Origin: an uncultured Clostridia bacterium
Lineage (GTDB): Bacteria; Bacillota; Clostridia; Christensenellales; Borkfalkiaceae
Direction of reading: 5' to 3'
DNA: 37,246 nucleotides
Assembly: GCA_958419945.1 (NCBI GenBank)
Contig: CATZIC010000014.1
Coordinates: 1-37,246 of the forward strand
This document shows positions 31,243 through 37,246 of this stretch, piece by piece. The notes under the pieces are model-generated. The model worked only from the letters and a program-made list of their open reading frames with translations, searched no databases and was not told the DNA's origin. The first letter of the stretch is position 1. Each line of letters starts with the position of its first letter. The position numbers and the translations under genes are program-made.

Positions 31243-31962
31243 TTACTTAAAATTTCTTTGTCTAACCGCTTCGTAAACGGCAACGGCGGTGGCAACTGAA
31301 GCGTTTAAAGAATTGATTTTGCCGTACATCGGGATAGCGATAGTACCGTCGCACAAACTTCTCGTAAGTTTGTTTACGCCGGTATCTTCACCGCCGATAA
31401 CTATTGCAAGCCTTCCTTTTAAGTCCGATTTATAAATATTTTCTCCGTCCGCCTCGAGTGCGTAAACCCAGAAATTATTCTGTTTAACCGTCTTAATGGC
31501 GTCGTTTAGATTTCCCACTTTTGCAATAACCACGTGGTTTGCGCTGCCTTCGGAAATTCTCATTACCACTTCGTTTACAGATGCCGAACGCCTTTTTCCG
31601 ATAACGATAGCGTCAACCCCTGCGCATTCCGCAACACGGATAATACTGCCGAGGTTATGCGTGTCCTCGATACCGTCAAGCATCAAAATAAGCCCGTCCC
31701 CTTTTACGGAAGTCAGCACGTCGTCAAGTTCGGCGTAAACAAAGTCGGAAGCGTAAGCCAAAAAGCCCTGGTGCTTTTTCGTAACGCTTTCCTTGTCAAG
31801 CACCGCCTTTTCGCAGAAAATAAACTTTATTCCGTTTTCTTTAATTTGATTTATAAGATTTCTTGACGCCTCGTCCCTAAGTCCGTTTTGAATAAGCACC
31901 TTATCCACGGTTTTAGATGAACTTAAAAGTTCGTAAACGGCGTTTCTGCCTTCAACTTTCAT
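31243..31962 (-). CDS. rlmB: TrmH/RlmB-family 23S rRNA 2'-O-methyltransferase
   Basis: A 239-residue SPOUT-fold methyltransferase. The N-terminal substrate-binding domain (residues 1-75) begins VEGRNAVYELL. The knotted domain shows LMLDGIEDTHNLGSIIRVAE (motif 1), VIGGEDTGVNKL (motif 2) and IPMYGKINSLNASVATAVAV (motif 3), binding S-adenosylmethionine. The family methylates ribose of a guanosine in 23S rRNA or of related sites. ATG 31962 lies 19 bp after the mrnC stop, with GAGAT as a weak binding site 8 nt upstream. The neighbourhood mrnC-rlmB-sigH is typical for Bacillota. Assignment to RlmB rather than another TrmH-type enzyme rests on context. Confidence 0.93.
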   Translation of the reverse strand: MKVEGRNAVYELLSSSKTVDKVLIQNGLRDEASRNLINQIKENGIKFIFCEKAVLDKESVTKKHQGFLAYASDFVYAELDDVLTSVKGDGLILMLDGIEDTHNLGSIIRVAECAGVDAIVIGKRRSASVNEVVMRISEGSANHVVIAKVGNLNDAIKTVKQNNFWVYALEADGENIYKSDLKGRLAIVIGGEDTGVNKLTRSLCDGTIAIPMYGKINSLNASVATAVAVYEAVRQRNFK

Positions 31963-31981
31963 TTTTATATCTCGCTAAAAA

Positions 31982-32422
31982 TTAGTTATCGCCTGTTTTA
32001 TCGCCGACGGTTTGGATTTCACTTTTTTCGCTGTAATTATGGAAATTTAAAATGTAATTCAGCCTGTCGTCGTTGCCGGTTACGTAAAGATAGCCAAGCA
32101 CCGCTTCAAGCCCCGTCGACTTATTGTATTCGGAAATTTTTGCACTTTTGGAATGGGACGGCTTTTTGGCGTTCCTTGCACGTTTGAAAATATCCGTCTC
32201 CTCTTCCGTAAAAAATGGAAGCACCTCGTCGATAAGTTCAGCCTGCGCCTTGGCCTTAACAATATTTGCGGTCATTTCATTAAGTTTACCGCTTTTGTAA
32301 TCATTTTCGAAAGCCGTTTTTTCACGCACAAACAACGAATACACCGCGTCGCCTATAAAAGCCAACACGACGGGATTCATGCTTATTGCCCTTTCACGGC
32401 TGATTTTATCTGAAAACTTCAC
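31982..32422 (-). CDS. mrnC: Mini-ribonuclease III
   Basis: A 146-residue RNase III catalytic-domain protein without a double-stranded-RNA-binding domain. It helps mature 23S rRNA. Visible marks are PVVLAFIGDAVYSLFVRE (catalytic Asp region), KAKAQAELIDEV, FKRARNAKKPSHSKSAKISE and STGLEAVLGYLYVTG. I choose GTG 32422, which has GGGAG 6 nt upstream; the longer frame to 32461 starts upstream of the predicted transcript start (about 32445), so its first codons would not be transcribed. It is the first gene of the mrnC-rlmB-sigH-dnaX series. Confidence 0.93.
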   Translation of the reverse strand: MKFSDKISRERAISMNPVVLAFIGDAVYSLFVREKTAFENDYKSGKLNEMTANIVKAKAQAELIDEVLPFFTEEETDIFKRARNAKKPSHSKSAKISEYNKSTGLEAVLGYLYVTGNDDRLNYILNFHNYSEKSEIQTVGDKTGDN

Positions 32423-32451
32423 AACTTGCTCCCATAACTGCTGTAAAATAT

Positions 32452-32480
32452 ATTTTAACACATGATTAAGTTTTTTTCAA
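32452..32480 (-). promoter_or_regulatory. Sigma-A-type promoter of the mrnC operon
   Basis: TTGAAA, 17-nt spacer, TAAAAT on the minus strand. The bases around the -10 (GTGTTAAAATATA) are the same as at the nadD promoter. Confidence 0.75.
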
Positions 32481-32584
32481 TCATTTTTTTGCAAAATACC
32501 GCAAATTTTACAACAATTAAATTTTGCTTTGACTTTGCGTAAGACTATCGATTTTTTGAAATTTTCTTACCGCTTCCATAATCT

Positions 32585-32637
32585 AAAAAACGGCTACCCT
32601 TGTAAACAATCGGGTTTGCCGTTTTTTATCTATACAT
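32585..32637. terminator. Bidirectional-type terminator after the exonuclease gene
   Basis: AAAAAACGGC pairs with GCCGTTTTTT, with inner ACCC/GGGT and TTGT/ACAA pairs. It follows the exonuclease stop by 8 bp on the minus strand and separates it from mrnC. Confidence 0.88.
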
Positions 32638-32644
32638 TAGGTTT

Positions 32645-33676
32645 TTAGTTTAGTCCGTGAGCGGTTTTGTAAGCTTGATACCACTCTTTGTTTTCGGGAA
32701 GTTCCCCGATAAGTTCGTCGATAACGATATTTTCAGTATCGAGGCTCCCTTTTTCAAGTTCAAGTAAACTTTCAAGTTCCTCTACTTTAATAAGTTTAAC
32801 GCCTTTTCTCAGCCTGTTCTTTGGAATTCTCGTCTTTTCGTCCACGAGTAAGTAGTGCGCGTCGCAAATGGAAAGTGTAAAATAGCCGCCCATTTTTTTT
32901 GAATGTCCGCAAACCGCCATGGTAAGATAGAAATTTTCTTTGGCGATATCGGGCGCAACGGAAAAGATTTTTTTGTTAAATTTATCGGATAATCGACCTA
33001 TAGGCGGACTTTTTATATAGTCGTCTAAAATCCTGCGGTTTGCAACCGTGGTTTTTCCGCCCTTGGTGTAGTTGAATATCGAACCGTCGTTAAACACTAT
33101 TCTGCCGTTAAATGACTCACCCGAAGTTTCCTTGAAGTTTTGCATTACGTCGCTAAAGGAAAGGTTATAGTCTTTTAAAAGTTTTTTCAAAACTTCGATT
33201 GTCATTTTGGTATCGCTTAAAGCTTCGTGATGCATAAGGTCTGCGCCGTCCGTTTCCTGATACAAAATATCGAGTTTTAACTGCGTTTCACGGTGGGCAA
33301 TCTGCCTGTACATTTTCAAAACGTCCCAAAAGGTGAAATTTATAAAAGGAAGATCAAACCTATCAAGATCGTTTATCAAAAATTTGGCGTCGCTGTCCGT
33401 TGCGTAACCTATTACAACGTTGTTTTCATCCTGCAAAAGACTTTTAAGTTCCTGATAGCGGTCCATAATGTCGGGGGCGGAATAATACTCGTCTTTGGAA
33501 TAAGCAAAAACTATGCCCGCCTTTTTGTGCCCGTAATCGTCAAACTTTATATGCGGATTTATAAGAAGATTGTCCGCTTTTATTTCATTGAAATTTTCAT
33601 CGGTAATAATGTAGCCGAATTCACATATCCCGCCACGCCCGTAAGCGCACTCGGTGTCGAAAAATAAGTAGTTCAT
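32645..33676 (-). CDS. DEDD-type 3'-5' exonuclease domain protein
   Basis: A 343-residue protein. ATG 33676 has GAGG 6 nt upstream and directly precedes the family motif; the longer frame to 33721 runs through the promoter. Residues 1-165 are a DEDDh (RNase T/PolC epsilon-like) exonuclease: YLFFDTECA holds the first Asp and Glu, ATDSDAKFLINDLDRF the second Asp, and HHEALSDTKMTIEVL the His and last Asp. It degrades DNA or RNA from 3' ends; the actual substrate is unknown. The C-terminal half (about 255-315) has VCGHSKKMGGYFTLSICDAH and VDEKTRIPKNRLRKGVKLIK, which looks like a BRCT-like or unknown domain. A dispersed repeat lies between the two parts, read as KSPPIGRLSDK at about residues 221-230. 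Confidence 0.88.
   Translation of the reverse strand: MNYLFFDTECAYGRGGICEFGYIITDENFNEIKADNLLINPHIKFDDYGHKKAGIVFAYSKDEYYSAPDIMDRYQELKSLLQDENNVVIGYATDSDAKFLINDLDRFDLPFINFTFWDVLKMYRQIAHRETQLKLDILYQETDGADLMHHEALSDTKMTIEVLKKLLKDYNLSFSDVMQNFKETSGESFNGRIVFNDGSIFNYTKGGKTTVANRRILDDYIKSPPIGRLSDKFNKKIFSVAPDIAKENFYLTMAVCGHSKKMGGYFTLSICDAHYLLVDEKTRIPKNRLRKGVKLIKVEELESLLELEKGSLDTENIVIDELIGELPENKEWYQAYKTAHGLN
32988..33013 (+). repeat. Dispersed CTTATAG repeat inside the exonuclease gene
   Basis: GATAATCGACCTATAGGCGG followed by ACTTTT. It is antisense to the gene and read in a different phase from the dnaX copies (KSPPIGRL). It lies in the region between the nuclease and C-terminal domains. Confidence 0.9.
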
Positions 33677-33692
33677 CTTAGCCTCGACAGAT

Positions 33693-33721
33693 ATTATATA
33701 ATAATTAATTATCTTTGTCAA
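33693..33721 (-). promoter_or_regulatory. Consensus sigma-A promoter of the exonuclease gene
   Basis: TTGACA, 17-nt spacer, TATAAT on the minus strand, a perfect match. The leader is only about 10 nt but contains the GAGG binding site. Confidence 0.9.
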
Positions 33722-33855
33722 ACCGAAACTTTACTTCCCGATAATTTATCTAAAACTTTGAAATCTGAAGTATGAAGTTTGGGATGTGGATAGTGAAGTG
33801 TGAACTTGGAGTGTGGAATTGCGGATTAGAGAAATATATAAACGGCACTGTTCCC

Positions 33856-33893
33856 CGTCATTGCGAGGCAATCTATTGCCGTGGCAATCCAGA
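33856..33893 (+). repeat. Dispersed palindromic repeat of the CATTGCGAGG / GGCAATCCAG type
   Basis: CGTCATTGCGAGGCAAT and ATTGCCGTGGCAATCCAGA. Same ends as at 19199-19235 with a different centre. Confidence 0.8.
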
Positions 33894-33912
33894 CACTAAA
33901 GTTAAATAATGT

Positions 33913-33940
33913 GCGTTAACGGGCTTATAGACGGACTTTT
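33913..33940 (+). repeat. Dispersed CTTATAG repeat
   Basis: GCGTTAACGGGCTTATAG followed by ACGGACTTTT. Downstream of the TIR gene. Confidence 0.9.
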
Positions 33941-34049
33941 GGTCATTTTAAAGGACTGTCTTAAGTCAGCAGTCCTTATATACACAGCAACTCAATTTTT
34001 CTTCAACGTATTTTTTAAGTTGTGCTGAATTTAAAAATTGTTTATAATT

Positions 34050-36209
34050 TTAGAGCCCCCCAACTGACACCATCATAATTACAATAAGAACTATTATGGC
34101 TGAAACAGCAAGTGACAATATTAAACGAGAATTGTTTTTCCGCTGTTTTATCTTCATTTCACAAACCTCAATTTGCTTGTTTGCATCTTTCCATCCGCTA
34201 ATAGATTTATATAACTCAATTGCCTCATTATATTTACGTATTGAAACATTATAATCCTTAGAATTGCCACCGACTTTCATTTTTTGCATTGCATTATAGT
34301 AAACATCGTCTTTACGAGCGATTTCTTCAATCTCTTCTACTTTTTTTTCACATATTTCCCTCTGTTTGCTTGCATCTTTCCACCCGCTGATTGATTTTAG
34401 CAACATGATTGCTTCTTCGTATTTTTCCTTGGCGGTTTCGCCATTGTCGGCATCGCCTTCTTCAATTTTTAACTTTGCGTCAGAATAAATTTTATCGCTA
34501 GCATCTATAATTTCTTTTTTCTTTCTTTCACAAATTTCAATCTGTTCGTCCGTATCCTTCCATCCTCTTATGGTACTAAACAAACTGATTGCCTCTTGAT
34601 ACTTTGACATTGCGTTATTATACTGCTTAGAGTTGTTAGCGGCTTTCATTTGCTTCATTGCATCAGAATAGGTCAAATCTTTTTCAAGATCTTTAATTCT
34701 TCTTTGGCATATTTCAATTTGCTCGTCGGCATCTTTCCAGCTGCTAATTCTTTTTAGCAATTTAATCGCTGCTTCATAAGCGTTCTTATTGCCGCTTTCC
34801 ATTTTTGCCTTTGCATCGGATAAAATAGCGTCCTTTTTCGCTGCTTCAGCCTTTTCAGCACATTCTTTTGCAAGTTCTTTGGAATCCTTGTAACCCATAA
34901 TAGATTTAAATAACAGTATCGTATTATTATATTCGTCTTCCGTTCTTGCCTTATTCATCATGCTTTTTGCCCTATTATAAATCTTAAGGCAAACACTTTC
35001 GTGATAACCGACAAGGTCATTTTTTAACTTATCGTCTGCAAAACGAAAAGCCTTCTTATAGTTATTGCGATTATTAAAAAGTTCTCTTTGGTTTCCTAAA
35101 TCCTCTTGTTTTTTGACCTGCAATTCTGCCATCAATTTACCAAGATATGCCTGTGGGTTTTCGGGATCTATATCTAAAACCTTTTCACAATACTCCATGG
35201 CGCTATTCCAATCCCCGTCTTCAAGGAACATAAAAGTTCGCTTTAATAGGGGCGCCACAGAAGAATTATTGCTTGCAACTACAGTTTCTTTAATAACCGT
35301 CGTTTTCGGCGTGTCTGCTTGTACAATCTTCTTAATTCCGCGAATCAAATCCTGCATAAAGCCGAGTTTAGACATATCCTGCGCCTGCAGGTGCGAGAAT
35401 TCTTCCGGCAAATCATACGGGTCCATATCCTTATACGCGGGAATAAGCACCTTTTTCGCTCCGTTTTTAATAAGCGAAAGATAACGGCTCCATTCGTTCT
35501 TAACCCAAGCGGAATTAAAAAATTCAGACTTAGTGCCTAAAGCGACCATTACCTTTGCGGAATTTAAAGCTGCAAATATGTAGGGCTCATACGCGGAACC
35601 GAGTTTATTTTCAAGAGTAATTCTTGCAAAAAACACCTTAAAACCTTCCTGCGTAAGTTGGTGGTATAGGTCGTTTGCCAAAACGCTGTCCCTCGTTCTT
35701 TTGCCGCTGTTATCCGTTTCTTTGTAACAAATAAAAACGTCAAAGGGATCCTCTTTTTGGGAAATTGCCAAAAAGTCCTTTTGTATTTTGTTTATTGCTT
35801 TCGCTTCTTTTTCATAAATTGATTTCTGATAAATATCCGCATATTTAATAGCGGATTTGTAATTATCGTCGTCGAAAATGGAGGTATACTGTGCGCGGTT
35901 TACCGTTGGCAACCTTTTATGCGTGGAAGGATCTTCAACGTATTCGATACCGTAACGGCATAATACGAGCGACCAATAGGCTTCAGCGTCTTGGTTGTCC
36001 TCGCTTAAAATCTGCTCGTATATGGCGGAAGCCTTGTCAAATTCGTTATTTCTGCGGAAATGATTTGCTCTGTCATATAAGTTTGCCCGTCTTTCATCGT
36101 CTAATTTGGGTAAAGTCTGCTTCGTACCGCAATACTCACATTCGATTACCGTTAATCCTTCCTGTATCTCAAGTGCGCCACCGCACATTTTACATTTAAA
36201 CGTTGCCAT
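34050..36209 (-). CDS. Zinc-ribbon / TIR / TPR-like repeat protein with C-terminal membrane helix
   Basis: A 719-residue protein. A zinc ribbon has Cys6, Cys9, Cys24 and Cys27. A TPR-like helical pair follows (about 44-85). A TIR domain spans about 154-300, opening DPFDVFICYKETD and holding SAWVKNEWSRYL, where Glu239 sits at the NAD-cleaving Glu position of TIR enzymes. Further helices (about 320-460) lead to four repeats of about 53 residues (about 465-690), each ending WKDAxxQxEICExK. The last 20 residues form a membrane helix. TIR domains either signal by cleaving NAD or act as scaffolds; this one could be an antiviral or stress effector, but that is inference. ATG 36209 has GGGAG 7 nt upstream. 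It lies 75 bp after a membrane-protein gene on the same strand. Confidence 0.88.
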   Translation of the reverse strand: MATFKCKMCGGALEIQEGLTVIECEYCGTKQTLPKLDDERRANLYDRANHFRRNNEFDKASAIYEQILSEDNQDAEAYWSLVLCRYGIEYVEDPSTHKRLPTVNRAQYTSIFDDDNYKSAIKYADIYQKSIYEKEAKAINKIQKDFLAISQKEDPFDVFICYKETDNSGKRTRDSVLANDLYHQLTQEGFKVFFARITLENKLGSAYEPYIFAALNSAKVMVALGTKSEFFNSAWVKNEWSRYLSLIKNGAKKVLIPAYKDMDPYDLPEEFSHLQAQDMSKLGFMQDLIRGIKKIVQADTPKTTVIKETVVASNNSSVAPLLKRTFMFLEDGDWNSAMEYCEKVLDIDPENPQAYLGKLMAELQVKKQEDLGNQRELFNNRNNYKKAFRFADDKLKNDLVGYHESVCLKIYNRAKSMMNKARTEDEYNNTILLFKSIMGYKDSKELAKECAEKAEAAKKDAILSDAKAKMESGNKNAYEAAIKLLKRISSWKDADEQIEICQRRIKDLEKDLTYSDAMKQMKAANNSKQYNNAMSKYQEAISLFSTIRGWKDTDEQIEICERKKKEIIDASDKIYSDAKLKIEEGDADNGETAKEKYEEAIMLLKSISGWKDASKQREICEKKVEEIEEIARKDDVYYNAMQKMKVGGNSKDYNVSIRKYNEAIELYKSISGWKDANKQIEVCEMKIKQRKNNSRLILSLAVSAIIVLIVIMMVSVGGL

Positions 36210-36284
36210 TAGTTATCTCCCGTTAAAAAATTTTATAAAATTTTCAATGCTTTTTCTGTTTCAGTGTAATAGAAACAACTTCAC

Positions 36285-36983
36285 TTATTTCAACCTTTTG
36301 CACTTGTTATTTCTTTCGGTAATCAAAGCCAACACTTCTTCAGATTCCGAATTAACGACTTCCATATTTCCGCTTTTAACGGCGTCGTACAATAGTTTGA
36401 AATGCTCATTAATTTCAGCTTCAACGGAAGTAAGTCCGTCGTTACTCATAGGATCGCTAAACTTAAAGGCGTCGGACACTTTTTTGCAAATTGCCTTAAC
36501 TTCTTCGGTTTTAGCGCGGGCGAGCAACGATTGACTTTCCTCTCTCATATCATAAATAAAGGCGGTTGCCGTTTTGATTTTTTCGTCAACGCTTTCCACG
36601 TAATTGATAGCGGTCATTACTTTTACGGTAGCAATAATATTGACAACCAAAACGATAGCGCAAATAATCACACCTAACCAATATGGCAAGAAGGAGATTA
36701 TCATGCAAACGCTTCCGACTATAAACGACGCGACTAATCCCCAAAAGCCTATTTTTATAAGCGGAATCTTATAAAACACTTTTTCTAAGGAATTTGACTT
36801 AAATGAAATAAAGGTACAGACAAACTGTCCTGCAAACGCAAGCGTGATAAAAACGTAACCAATCCAAAAGGAGGGCGTAAATTTATCTTGCGCGGGAAAT
36901 GAAGGAATCACAAACGTAATCAGGTTAAAGAGAGCAAGAAGAGATGCCCAGACTACTACGTATAACTTAAAATTTTTCTTCAT
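36285..36983 (-). CDS. Four-helix membrane protein with coiled cytoplasmic tail
   Basis: A 232-residue protein of unknown function. Four hydrophobic helices lie within residues 8-120 (about 8-27, 39-60, 76-96 and 99-120). The remaining 110 residues are charged and helical, with VESVDEKIKTATAFIYDMRE and LLARAKTEEVKAICKKVSDA, and probably form a coiled coil in the cytoplasm. ATG 36983 has GGGAG 8 nt upstream. It lies 15 bp after the zinc-ribbon gene and 75 bp before the TIR gene, all on one strand. I recall similar membrane proteins next to zinc-ribbon genes in other Clostridia, but no function is assigned. It may tether or sense for the TIR partner (inference). Confidence 0.8.
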   Translation of the reverse strand: MKKNFKLYVVVWASLLALFNLITFVIPSFPAQDKFTPSFWIGYVFITLAFAGQFVCTFISFKSNSLEKVFYKIPLIKIGFWGLVASFIVGSVCMIISFLPYWLGVIICAIVLVVNIIATVKVMTAINYVESVDEKIKTATAFIYDMREESQSLLARAKTEEVKAICKKVSDAFKFSDPMSNDGLTSVEAEINEHFKLLYDAVKSGNMEVVNSESEEVLALITERNNKCKRLK

Positions 36984-36998
36984 TGTTCTATTCTCCCA

Positions 36999-37246
36999 TT
37001 AAAGTTTTTCACCGCATTCGTTACAGAATTTAGCGCCTAACGACACTTCTTTTCCGCAGTTCGGGCAATTGGTAATAAATTTTGTTCCGCATTCGGGGCA
37101 GAATTTACCTTTGACTACGCTTTTGCCACAACTCGGGCAAACGACGGTTTCGCCTGCGCCCGCCATAACAACCTTTTCACCGCATTCATTGCAGAATTTG
37201 GCGTTTTCGGGAAGAGCCGCTCCACATTTTGCACACTTTGCGGAAG
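36999..37246 (-). CDS. Zinc-ribbon protein, C-terminal part (gene runs off the window)
   Basis: The frame is open to the right edge and stops at TAA 36999-37001, so only the last 82 residues are seen. It holds three full or nearly full zinc ribbons with pairs CAKCG and CNECG, CPSCG and CPECG, CPNCG and CNECG, typically 13-15 residues between pairs. Such triple zinc-ribbon tails occur on SPFH/virion-core-type or other large proteins of Clostridia, but the N-terminal domain lies outside, so identity is unknown. It ends 15 bp before the four-helix membrane protein gene and is probably the first or an upstream member of the same operon as the TIR protein. Confidence 0.85.
   Translation of the reverse strand, partial: SAKCAKCGAALPENAKFCNECGEKVVMAGAGETVVCPSCGKSVVKGKFCPECGTKFITNCPNCGKEVSLGAKFCNECGEKL

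Larger units (their letters stand above)
33677..34049. other. Intergenic region with promoter and dispersed repeats
   Basis: About 370 bp without a gene. It holds the exonuclease promoter, a GAAGTGTGAACTTGGAGTGT-type unit (about 33762-33830), a CATTGCGAGG palindrome, a CTTATAG repeat and an AAGGACTG/CAGTCCTT hairpin (33951-33977) that may end the TIR operon, though its T-run is poor. Confidence 0.6.

Overview
The window is 37 kb from a low-to-middling GC, Gram-positive, Clostridia-type member of the Bacillota. Evidence for this is the SpoIVFA/SpoIVFB pair, a sigma-H-like factor next to mini-RNase III and RlmB, the dnaX-ybaB-recR block, strong AGGAG-type ribosome binding sites, sigma-A promoters with 17-nt spacers, and many secreted lipoproteins with lipoboxes. 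BspA-type leucine-rich repeat and InlB-type proteins suggest a host-associated (gut) lifestyle. TGA is used as a stop (rsfS, the lipoprotein at 16586, sigH). Species or family cannot be told from the sequence alone. No rRNA, tRNA, transposase, prophage or CRISPR array was seen.

Layout: 1-1.7 kb, nadD-yqeK fusion and rsfS (NAD synthesis, ribosome silencing). 1.7-2.5 kb, an unknown membrane protein. 2.6-14.1 kb, three BspA-like LRR lipoproteins interspersed with a fused chromate-type transporter, spoIVFA-spoIVFB and a small gene broken by an in-frame TGA. 14.7-19 kb, an ABC transporter with a lipoprotein, and an MFS transporter. 19.5-25.5 kb, an XRE repressor divergent from a two-gene surface-protein operon, with a consensus promoter overlapped by operator-like repeats. 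25.8-27.2 kb, malQ. 27.5-32.5 kb, a housekeeping block read leftward in the order mrnC, rlmB, sigH, dnaX, ybaB, recR. 32.6-33.7 kb, a DEDD exonuclease. 34-37.2 kb, a zinc-ribbon protein, a four-helix membrane protein and a zinc-ribbon/TIR/TPR-like protein in one operon.

The most unusual signal is a short dispersed repeat of about 26 bp. Its consensus is GATAACGGGCTTATAG followed directly by GCGGACTTTT. I count 16 clear and 3 degenerate copies. It lies between genes but also inside open frames: in the linker of the chromate transporter, twice (perhaps three times) in dnaX, and in the exonuclease. One copy supplies the spoIVFB stop codon. Fourteen of the 16 clear copies point the same way, opposite to most genes. 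Other leads are two promoters that would give nearly leaderless mRNAs (nadD and chrA), the TGA-interrupted small gene, the XRE-controlled surface operon, and the TIR cluster.
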